NCBI RefSeq assembly: GCF_031599675.1
Contig: NZ_CP134223.1
Location: 2,852,001-2,916,000 of the forward strand
Length of the DNA stretch: 64,000 nt
Source: Paenibacillus pedocola
GTDB lineage: Bacteria > Bacillota > Bacilli > Paenibacillales > Paenibacillaceae
Reading direction: 5' to 3'
Positions within the stretch are counted from its first letter, which is position 1. The number at the start of each line of letters is the position of its first letter. Made by a program: the position numbers and the translations under genes. Under the pieces are notes generated by a model. It was not told the origin of the DNA and did no database searches. It was given only the letters and a program-made list of their open reading frames with translations. Positions 45,714-52,121 of this stretch are shown here, piece by piece.

Positions 45714-45726
45714 ATCATGTGCTTAA

Positions 45727-46932
45727 TTATTTAGTAGCAGGAGCTTCAGTTGCTGCTGCTTCTGCGCTAGCCTCAGGAGAAGCAGATGCTTCCGCTTTAT
45801 CCGTTAGCGTGTTAGTGATTTTAGCTTTGGCCGTCAGATCCTGGAGCCAAGTGGAAGACATTTCGGAAACCTTCTGCGAAATCAGTGTCTTTTTGATTTC
45901 GTCTTTCTTTTCTTCCAGCGTATATTCTTTTGCTTCTTTGCGGTCAGTCACTTTAATGACGTGGTAACCGTATTCGGTCTTCACAGCACCGCTGGTTTCT
46001 CCGACCTTAAGCTTAAAGGCGGCATCAGAGAACTCGGCAACCATGTCTGCCTTCTTGAAGAAGTCGAGATCCCCGCCTTTATCTTTCGAACCGGTATCCG
46101 AGGATTTCTCTTTAGCCAGAGTAGCGAAATCGGCACCGTCCTTAAGCTGTTGAACGATAGCATCGGCTTCCTCTTTTGTTGCAACAAGGATGTGGGAAGC
46201 GCGAACTTCTTCTTCCTGGTTAAAGGTAGCTTTATTTTCTGTATAGTAAGTTTTAATGTCTTCATCCGTCACCTTAACCTGCGGTTCAAGCAGCTTGCGG
46301 ATCTCAACCTGCAGCGGCATTTGCTCCTTAAGATCGTCCAGTGTCATCGAGCTTTGTGCCAATGCGGAATTCAGTGCCTCCTCACCGCCGAACTGGGTCT
46401 TTAAATCTTCAATCTCAGTATTGATATCTTCATCGGTAACGGTGATGTTGGCTTTCTTGGCTTCCTGATCTACGAGTGTAGTGGTAATCAGGTTTTGCAG
46501 GGTGGATTCACCACCGGCTTCAACAAGTTTATCATACAGCTGTGCTTTGGTAATGTCCGTACCATTTACGGAAGCTACCGCCGTACTGCTGTCATCTTTT
46601 TGGAATGGCGGTTTAATTAGTACAATAATCAGTGCTGCAGCGAGTACGATGGAAGCGATCATCCATCCTTTGCCGCCTTTAGAAGAAGGGGAGGAAGGAG
46701 GAGTGCTGCCGCCTACTTTGCTCATTACAGGAACACTTTCAGTTACGCCGCCTTGTGCAGGGACATCAGCCGGAATGTGAGCGGCTTCTTCTGTAGCTGT
46801 AACTTCCTGTACAGGAGCAGGTGCTGCTTCTGCATCAAGTGAACCTTCATTGTTGTTTACGGAAGGGGTAACCTCTTCCTGTGTTCCGTTGTTGCTTTGT
46901 TGCTCATTGCCTTCAAATTCTTTTTTGTCCAT
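45727..46932 (-). CDS. Membrane-anchored parvulin-type peptidyl-prolyl isomerase (PrsA/SurA-like)
   Basis: 401 residues. About 88 N-terminal acidic and Asn/Gln/Pro-rich residues precede a single helix (MIASIVLAAALIIVLI), then a SurA-like helical chaperone part and a parvulin domain (VRASHILVATKEEADAIVQQ to TEYGYHVIKVTDR). The C-terminus is Ala/Ser/Glu-rich. It has no lipobox, so it is tethered by a transmembrane helix with its long N-terminus predicted in the cytoplasm, unlike the PrsA lipoprotein. It probably helps fold exported proteins. The ribosome binding site GGGAG is rather far (12-13 nt) from the ATG. Confidence 0.85.
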   Translation of the reverse strand: MDKKEFEGNEQQSNNGTQEEVTPSVNNNEGSLDAEAAPAPVQEVTATEEAAHIPADVPAQGGVTESVPVMSKVGGSTPPSSPSSKGGKGWMIASIVLAAALIIVLIKPPFQKDDSSTAVASVNGTDITKAQLYDKLVEAGGESTLQNLITTTLVDQEAKKANITVTDEDINTEIEDLKTQFGGEEALNSALAQSSMTLDDLKEQMPLQVEIRKLLEPQVKVTDEDIKTYYTENKATFNQEEEVRASHILVATKEEADAIVQQLKDGADFATLAKEKSSDTGSKDKGGDLDFFKKADMVAEFSDAAFKLKVGETSGAVKTEYGYHVIKVTDRKEAKEYTLEEKKDEIKKTLISQKVSEMSSTWLQDLTAKAKITNTLTDKAEASASPEASAEAAATEAPATK

Positions 46933-47014
46933 TATAAGTAATGACTCCCTTCGATATAGGTGATGCCTGTCTTTCTACAACTTTACCAGAAATCATGATT
47001 CCAAACCTTAAGAA

Positions 47015-47042
47015 AGTATAAAAAAGCATAATTTCTTTTTAA
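47015..47042 (-). promoter_or_regulatory. Candidate promoter of the PrsA-like gene
   Basis: On the minus strand TTAAAA (47037-47042), 16-nt AT-rich spacer, TATACT (47015-47020), leaving a leader of about 75 nt. Confidence 0.45.
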
Positions 47043-47061
47043 GTTTCCATTAATATAAAGG

Positions 47062-47106
47062 AAAAAGCCGGAGCGGCATGGGATCCCCACGCACCTCCGG
47101 CTTATT
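47062..47106 (-). terminator. Terminator of the LytTR gene
   Basis: AAGCCGGAG pairs with CTCCGGCTT, followed on the minus strand by TTTCC; it lies 65 nt after the stop at 47171. Confidence 0.8.
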
Positions 47107-47170
47107 TGTAGGAAGTCACAAGAATGCATAAGTGTAACAGATTACGCATTCTTGTATCCACTTCAGATGC

Positions 47171-47506
47171 TTAAGAAGTAAGCCCTTTCAGCAAATGGCG
47201 TATGCTTTCCTGTTTCCGTCTGGGTACACGGACATTTTTGGCGTAGAGGCCCTTTTCTCCGAAATAGATGCAGTCATCTTCAATTGCACTGATCTTATTC
47301 AGATTCACGTAGCAGCCTCCGTAGACATGATAATAACTGGGATTCGACAATAAGCGGTTCAGTTGCTCGGCAGTCATTCTCTTTTTAATGTTATAGTTTC
47401 TGCCGTGAAAAATGACCAAATCATGGTCTCCGACCTTAAAGAACAGAATGTCTGTTTCCACCTCGAAGTCCTCATATACGTTTCTGGCTTCCAGCAGGCT
47501 GCTCAT
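47171..47506 (-). CDS. Stand-alone LytTR DNA-binding protein
   Basis: 111 residues consisting of little more than a LytTR domain: DILFFKVGDHDLVIFHGRNY, MTAEQLNRLLSNPSYYHVYG, CYVNLNKISAIEDDCIYFGE and VRVPRRKQESIRHLLKG. There is no receiver or membrane segment, so it is not an ordinary two-component regulator. ATG 47506 is chosen because AAAGGGGGAA precedes it. Its promoter carries a cre-like box, suggesting glucose control. Targets are unknown. Confidence 0.85.
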   Translation of the reverse strand: MSSLLEARNVYEDFEVETDILFFKVGDHDLVIFHGRNYNIKKRMTAEQLNRLLSNPSYYHVYGGCYVNLNKISAIEDDCIYFGEKGLYAKNVRVPRRKQESIRHLLKGLTS

Positions 47507-47539
47507 TCGTGTTCCCCCTTTATACAAAATAAAAGACAG

Positions 47540-47582
47540 ATGTTAGCGCTTTCATTATAGCATATTTCTTTTCTCTTGAGAA
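47540..47582 (-). promoter_or_regulatory. LytTR gene promoter overlapping a cre-like box
   Basis: On the minus strand TTCTCA (47577-47582), 17 nt, extended -10 TGC-TATAAT (TATAAT at 47554-47559). Immediately downstream, plus-strand ATGTTAGCGCTTTCA (47540-47554) matches 14 of 15 positions of WTGNAARCGNWWWCA and would block RNA polymerase if CcpA bound. Confidence 0.65.
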
Positions 47583-47728
47583 GTCTTATTTTTGAAATGT
47601 TTTTTGTCATTTTTTCCGTTGCATTTGTCATAGACGCTGAAAAATTGTAAATTATAAAGATGGCTGCTGAATTAATGACGGCTGGTAGGCATAAACACCG
47701 GATGGACTAATGGAGGAGGAATACCGAG

Positions 47729-48835
47729 ATGAATGAGCATTCAAAGCTGTTATTGTTTACCGGCTCCTACGCGAGTGCGGCAGAAAATGGAGTGCAAGTG
47801 TATGAATTTAACGGGGAAGCCGGGGGCACGTTAGACCTGCTGGATAGTGTAGAAGGAATTATTAACCCTACCTTTGTTAACGTGGACGCTGCGAATCATC
47901 GTTTGTACGCAATTGGGGAGAAAGCAAATGGTGAAGGCGGCAAGGAAGGCGAGGTAGTCTCCTTCGCAATTGATCCGCAGACCGGCAAGCTGACCGAACT
48001 GAACCGGATTTCCACGATGCCAGCTCTTGGAGCAGGGCAAACCACAACTTGCCATATTAACAGGGATGCGGATAGTGAATATATGGTGGTCTGCAGTTAT
48101 CACGGCGGCCTGGTAGGCTTAATCACAATGGATGAGAACGGCCAGCCCCTGCAGCTCATAGATACTGCTGTACATACCGGTAAAGGAACCGTACCCGGTC
48201 AGGAAAAGCCGCATCCGCATTCGGCTATCTTCAGTCCGGATGAACGATACCTGTTCGTTTCCGACCTTGGTCTCGATCTGATCCGTTCATACCGCATTAA
48301 CCGGGATCAGAATACCCTTGAGGCTCATGGCGAAACTAAGGTACAGCCTGGCGCAGGCCCGCGGCATTTTGTCTTCCACCCGGACGGCAAATCAGCTTAT
48401 GTAATTAATGAAATTGACTGCACTGTAACATCGTTCCTATATGACAGTGAGGCTGGAACGTTGCAGACTGCGGGTACCATTTCTACACTTCCTCAAGATT
48501 TCCCGGCGGAAAAGAACAGCTGCGCGGAGATCGCATTCTCGAAGGACGGACGTTTCTTATACGGCTCCAACCGTGGACATGACAGTATTGTAGTCTACGC
48601 TGTGAATCCGGACACTGCAGCACTGACGCTGGTGGAGCATGTGTCCACACGAGGCGGGCATCCGCGTCATTTCACTGTGACCCCGGACGGAGAATACTTA
48701 ATCGCAGCCAACCGCGATGGAAATAACCTGGTGGTATTCTCACTCGATACAGTCAGCGGGCGGCTGAGCTTTACAGGCAATACTGCTGAGCTGTCCAAGC
48801 CTGTTTGTGTTAAACCGGCTGTATTCCCTCTCTAG
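47729..48835 (+). CDS. Lactonase family protein (6-phosphogluconolactonase-like beta-propeller)
   Basis: 368-residue seven-bladed propeller of the YbhE/YkgB group, which hydrolyses 6-phosphogluconolactone in the oxidative pentose phosphate pathway or related lactones. Typical segments are LLFTGSYASAAENGVQVYEF, GQEKPHPHSAIFSPDERYLF, LGLDLIRSYRI, GAGPRHFVFHPDGKSAYVIN and GGHPRHFTVTPDGEYLIAAN. GGAGGAATA precedes the ATG. Genuine phosphogluconolactonase activity is likely but not certain. Confidence 0.85.
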   Translation: MNEHSKLLLFTGSYASAAENGVQVYEFNGEAGGTLDLLDSVEGIINPTFVNVDAANHRLYAIGEKANGEGGKEGEVVSFAIDPQTGKLTELNRISTMPALGAGQTTTCHINRDADSEYMVVCSYHGGLVGLITMDENGQPLQLIDTAVHTGKGTVPGQEKPHPHSAIFSPDERYLFVSDLGLDLIRSYRINRDQNTLEAHGETKVQPGAGPRHFVFHPDGKSAYVINEIDCTVTSFLYDSEAGTLQTAGTISTLPQDFPAEKNSCAEIAFSKDGRFLYGSNRGHDSIVVYAVNPDTAALTLVEHVSTRGGHPRHFTVTPDGEYLIAANRDGNNLVVFSLDTVSGRLSFTGNTAELSKPVCVKPAVFPL

Positions 48836-48887
48836 TAGACTTATATCCATTATAGGGAGCGGCCAATTATTCCGGCGGAACACCGGC

Positions 48888-48930
48888 AAAAGGAACACCG
48901 GACGGGTTAGCTCCGGTGTTCCTTTTGAAT
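48888..48930. terminator. Terminator between the lactonase and hfq-like genes
   Basis: AAAAGGAACACCGGA pairs over 15 bp with TCCGGTGTTCCTTTT around nine unpaired bases. A second copy of GGAACACCGG occurs 15 nt upstream (48877-48886). Confidence 0.88.
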
Positions 48931-48988
48931 TAAAACTGTTATGTTCGTTTGTCGGATTGAAGAAGCAGAATGATAAGGGAAGAGTAGC

Positions 48989-49210
48989 TTATTTAAGCGA
49001 GACGGGCTTTAACGGCACGATTGTCGAGACCGCCGATTTGAACAAAACGTTCTGTCTGCCATCACCCTGGCCCTGCAGGGTAATTGTATAAGCGTCATAA
49101 GAGGTAACGAGTCCCTGCATCTTGACCCCATTGGTTGTAAAAATCGTCACGGGCACCTTTGTTGAAATACACTGGTTCAACAAACGTTCCTGTAATTTTA
49201 GACTTTCCAC
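48989..49210 (-). CDS. hfq: Hfq-like RNA-binding protein (divergent)
   Basis: 73 residues with an Sm fold: SLKLQERLLNQCISTKVPVT, then Sm1 IFTTNGVKMQGLVTSYDAYT and Sm2 NVLFKSAVSTIVP. Hfq hexamers bind U-rich and A-rich RNA. The usual YKH of Sm2 is FKS here, so the His that contacts RNA on the proximal face is replaced by Ser. GTG 49210 is chosen because GGAG lies 9 nt upstream and the product has the same length as Bacillus Hfq; an in-frame ATG at 49225 has no such site. It is not next to miaA, the usual neighbour, so it may be a second copy. Confidence 0.82.
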   Translation of the reverse strand: MESLKLQERLLNQCISTKVPVTIFTTNGVKMQGLVTSYDAYTITLQGQGDGRQNVLFKSAVSTIVPLKPVSLK

Positions 49211-49250
49211 TTGGCAGCACTCCATCTTTTATGAATTGACTTCCGGGTTC

Positions 49251-49259
49251 ATTATAACA
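49251..49259 (-). promoter_or_regulatory. Extended -10 promoter of the hfq-like gene
   Basis: TGT-TATAAT on the minus strand, about 40 nt before the GTG start. No good -35 box is visible. Confidence 0.45.
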
Positions 49260-49318
49260 CGGGAATACCTATCCCAGGAAATGACTTCATAGACTACAAA
49301 ATAAACAAGGGGGCAGTT

Positions 49319-49963
49319 ATGCTTTATTATCGGAACTGGTCTAGAGGGGGCCGCTTTTTCTTGTTGTTTCTGCTGGGCTTTGCTGTCATTGCCGTACTTG
49401 TAATGTTTGACCAGACCGCATCCTTTGATAACTTCATCATACGTCATGTACAGTCAGCAGAGTCGCCTCTACTTACTGTGATAGCCAAAAACCTGTCTCT
49501 GGTAGGTTCGACTTGGTTTGTTGTTGTCATATCACTGGTGACTATAACACTGCTGTTCTTAGTGCTAAAACACCGGATGGAACTGATCCTGTTTGTCTGG
49601 GTTGCACTAGGCTCGCAGCTGCTGAATACATTGTTCAAGCTGTGGTTCCGCCGCGAGCGGCCTACACTTCACCGCTTGATCGAACAGGAAGGCTTCAGCT
49701 TTCCCAGCGGACATTCTATGGCGGCTTTTTCCTTGTACGGGGCTATTGCCTATTTGCTCTGGCGTCATATGCGGCATAGAGCGCAGAGGATTCTGCTCAT
49801 TCTGTTTACTGTCTTGATGACAGCTGGCATTGGCTGGAGCCGGGTTTATCTTGGTGTTCATTATCCCAGCGATGTTATCGGGGGATACGCTGCCAGCGGG
49901 GCATGGCTGATGTTGTCTATCGCAGGTTTCGAGGCATACCGGAGTAGAAAGCAGCGGAAATAA
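49319..49963 (+). CDS. PAP2 family membrane phosphatase (PgpB/BacA-2-like)
   Basis: 214 residues with about six membrane helices. The three PAP2 signature motifs are intact: KLWFRRERP, FPSGHSMAAF and SRVYLGVHYPSDV. It probably removes phosphate from phosphatidic acid, phosphatidylglycerophosphate or undecaprenyl pyrophosphate on the outer face of the membrane. Ribosome binding site AAGGGGG 5 nt before the ATG. It converges with the next gene over a hairpin. Confidence 0.92.
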   Translation: MLYYRNWSRGGRFFLLFLLGFAVIAVLVMFDQTASFDNFIIRHVQSAESPLLTVIAKNLSLVGSTWFVVVISLVTITLLFLVLKHRMELILFVWVALGSQLLNTLFKLWFRRERPTLHRLIEQEGFSFPSGHSMAAFSLYGAIAYLLWRHMRHRAQRILLILFTVLMTAGIGWSRVYLGVHYPSDVIGGYAASGAWLMLSIAGFEAYRSRKQRK

Positions 49964-49980
49964 ACTTGTCTGTACTAAAA

Positions 49981-50022
49981 AATACGGATACCAGCGGCTA
50001 GCTTTGCTAAGGTATCCGTATT
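49981..50022. terminator. Terminator serving the secreted-protein gene (and PAP2 gene)
   Basis: AATACGGATACC pairs over 12 bp with GGTATCCGTATT; the minus-strand side is followed by a T-run. Confidence 0.85.
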
Positions 50023-50030
50023 ATAATGCT

Positions 50031-50525
50031 TTATTTAGTCTTTAGCGGCTGCTCTGACGGTTTACCTTTATGGGCATTTGCGGCATTACTGATGCTAAGC
50101 TTCAGAAGCGCGGGAAGACCCGCCTTCAGCTTTTTGACTTCATCCTTCGTCAGCTGGCCGTCCTGAATGGTCTCATCCAGCTTTTGGCTTGCTGCGTCGC
50201 TCAGCTTCTGTATATATTGATCTTCGCTCCAGCCCTTTTTTTCCTTTGCCAGGCTGTAAAGGGTTTGTCCGCTCTTCAGGCTGTTCATCAGCTCAGCGCG
50301 GTCCATATCCAGCAGTTTGGCGGTTTCACTCAGGATAAAATGTCCTCCTGCCCTGAATCCCCGCGCGTGGTGCGGATGCGACGGCTGTTCTTGACCGGAT
50401 CGGACACTGTCCGCTGATGGCGCGGGTGTGCTGCCGGCAGAATTCTCTGCAAATGCAGCGGCTGGTGTCAGGCATAGCATGACGGATGCCGCAAATGCAG
50501 TTATTCTTTTAATGCTGCTATTCAT
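50031..50525 (-). CDS. Secreted alpha-helical protein of unknown function
   Basis: 164 residues. A classical signal peptide (ending AAAFAEN, type I cleavage) is followed by a Ser/Pro/His-rich linker and a helical region. LLDMDRAELMNSLKSGQTLY and the next segment up to KKLKAGLPALLKL look like paired 'elongation' helices as in small secreted YckD-like proteins, but I cannot name the family. AGGTGA precedes the ATG. It stands alone. Confidence 0.7.
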   Translation of the reverse strand: MNSSIKRITAFAASVMLCLTPAAAFAENSAGSTPAPSADSVRSGQEQPSHPHHARGFRAGGHFILSETAKLLDMDRAELMNSLKSGQTLYSLAKEKKGWSEDQYIQKLSDAASQKLDETIQDGQLTKDEVKKLKAGLPALLKLSISNAANAHKGKPSEQPLKTK

Positions 50526-50705
50526 GGGGTCACCTCTCGGGTATGTGATGGTACTGCTGTAATCAGTATTCCCGGGAAGCTGAAAGAATGCTGAAAGCCA
50601 GCTTAAGACTTTCTAAAAATTCGTCTTCCTGCTTCATGGGTAATTACATTTGTACTCTAATAGAGATTGACCGAAGCTTCCGGGGATATACATAAAAGGT
50701 GCGAA

Positions 50706-50836
50706 CAAAACTTAAAGCATATGCTTCCGAAGTGAGTTTGCGAAGCAATTTTAGTGGAGCTTATGCTATACAAAACTTTAGGCATATGCTTCCGAAGCGA
50801 GTTTTGCCGAAGTAATTTCAGTGGAGCTTATGCTAA
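50706..50836. repeat. Tandem repeat (65 and 67 bp units) upstream of the exporter gene
   Basis: Unit 1 (50706-50770) and unit 2 (50771-50837) both run CAAAACTT...GCATATGCTTCCGAAG...GAGTTT...CGAAG...AGTGGAGCTTATGCTA, differing by a few substitutions and a 2-nt indel. A third partial copy (CAAAACTTTAGG) begins at 50838 and merges into the ribosome binding site AGGAGGG of the next gene. The palindromes AGCATATGCT and CTTCCGAAG recur. In the 334-bp gap 50526-50859, the stretch 50526-50705 shows nothing else. Confidence 0.8.
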
Positions 50837-50859
50837 ACAAAACTTTAGGAGGGATGGAT

Positions 50860-51891
50860 TTGGCTTTTGGCGCCCGCATACTAAAAACAGGAATGGCAGT
50901 TACCCTTGCCCTCTATTTATCCGCTCTGCTGAATTTCACTTCTCCTGTCGGTGCGGCGATTGCTGCTATTTTTGCCATGCAGCCGTCCATCTACCGTTCA
51001 TGGCGTTATTTCCTGGACCAGATTCAGACGAGTACCATGGGCGCTGTGCTGGCGCTGCTTGGGGGTATGCTGCTGTCCAATGAACCGATTGCGGTCGGAC
51101 TTGTATGTATCCTGGTGATTATGATCAGTATGAAGATGAACCGTGCTGATACCATTGGCCTGACTCTGGTTACGGTCATTTCCGTGATGGAGGCTTCCGG
51201 ACAGTGGGAGTTTGCACTTACCCGGTTTTTGCTTACTCTGACGGGAATTGTCTCTGCATTCATCATCAATATCAGTGTATTTCCGCCGAAGCCGCGCAAG
51301 CAGTACATCCAGCAGATTGAGACCGTGTTTACCGGACTTTCGCTGCTGCTGCGGACTGCAGTGTCGCATGAGATGAAGGAGAGTGTATTTCGTGATGAGA
51401 AGAATGCGCTCGAGGGCTCGATAAAAGCGCTGGCAGACAAATATGCATTATTTGAAGAAGAGCAGAAGCAGCTGCGCCGGGCAAAATACAGCCAGACCAG
51501 ACAGATGGTGGTGTATAAGAATCTGCTGCATTCTTTGCAAAAAGGGTTTGAAGTGCTGGAAGCGGTAGACCGGCATTATTTCCAGGCGGAGCGGACAGAA
51601 CGGACGGATGAGCTGTTTGACCGGCATTTAGAGCAGCTGATCAAATACCATGAGTACATTCTGCTTAAGTTCGAAGATAAGCTGAAGCCGGGTGCTAATG
51701 ACTCGGAGCCGCTCGGAGACGACAATGACAGTTTTCTGAATGCTGCGATTCAGGGTTACGATCCAGAGAAATCAGGACAATTACGCTTGTCAGTTGTGGC
51801 AGCGGCGATTTATGATTATGGATACCAGCTCGAACGTCTCGACAAACTGGCGGATCAGATCAACCGGCAGAACGGGGATGAAAAGGAATAA
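50860..51891 (+). CDS. Aromatic acid exporter family protein (ArAE_1/FUSC-like)
   Basis: 343 residues: four to five N-terminal membrane helices starting FGARILKTGMAVTLALYLSA, with AAIAAIFAMQPSIYRSWRYF, and a cytoplasmic helical C-terminal domain of about 190 residues. This is the DUF939/ArAE_1 group of small-molecule exporters; substrate unknown. TTG 50860 is preferred: AGGAGGG (50847-50853) is 6 nt upstream and the product starts at the conserved core. Frames starting at 50821 or 50754 arise because the repeat contains GTGGAGCTTATG. Confidence 0.82.
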   Translation: MAFGARILKTGMAVTLALYLSALLNFTSPVGAAIAAIFAMQPSIYRSWRYFLDQIQTSTMGAVLALLGGMLLSNEPIAVGLVCILVIMISMKMNRADTIGLTLVTVISVMEASGQWEFALTRFLLTLTGIVSAFIINISVFPPKPRKQYIQQIETVFTGLSLLLRTAVSHEMKESVFRDEKNALEGSIKALADKYALFEEEQKQLRRAKYSQTRQMVVYKNLLHSLQKGFEVLEAVDRHYFQAERTERTDELFDRHLEQLIKYHEYILLKFEDKLKPGANDSEPLGDDNDSFLNAAIQGYDPEKSGQLRLSVVAAAIYDYGYQLERLDKLADQINRQNGDEKE

Positions 51892-51917
51892 CTGTACTTT
51901 TAAGCTGAACGCAAAAA

Positions 51918-51937
51918 ATCCGGCCTCAGGGGCCGGA
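51918..51937 (-). terminator. Short GC-rich hairpin after the exporter gene
   Basis: ATCCGGCC-TCAG-GGCCGGAT. The T-run lies on the minus-strand side, so it fits leftward transcription better than the exporter gene, although no leftward gene is seen here. Confidence 0.4.
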
Positions 51938-51992
51938 TCATATACATAGAATAAAAAAACATCATAGAGCACGTTGCGAAACACAGTACGAC

Positions 51993-52021
51993 TTGAAAAA
52001 GTGCAGCGAAGTTGTTAGAAT
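51993..52021 (+). promoter_or_regulatory. Sigma-A promoter of helD
   Basis: TTGAAA (51993-51998), 17-nt spacer, TAGAAT (52016-52021), about 95 nt before the start codon. Confidence 0.7.
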
Positions 52022-52121
52022 ATAAGGATATCGAAAGATAACAATATTTAGACATAGATAGTCAATTTAATTATAACATGTATGAATTGTAATGTCAACC
52101 TTCCAAAGGGGATGAAATGCA

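Noticed and set aside
50754-51083. Frame starting in the first repeat unit before the exporter gene
   Set aside because: It starts at the repeated GTGGAGCTTATG string and runs out of frame with the conserved exporter core; it looks like a by-product of the tandem repeat.
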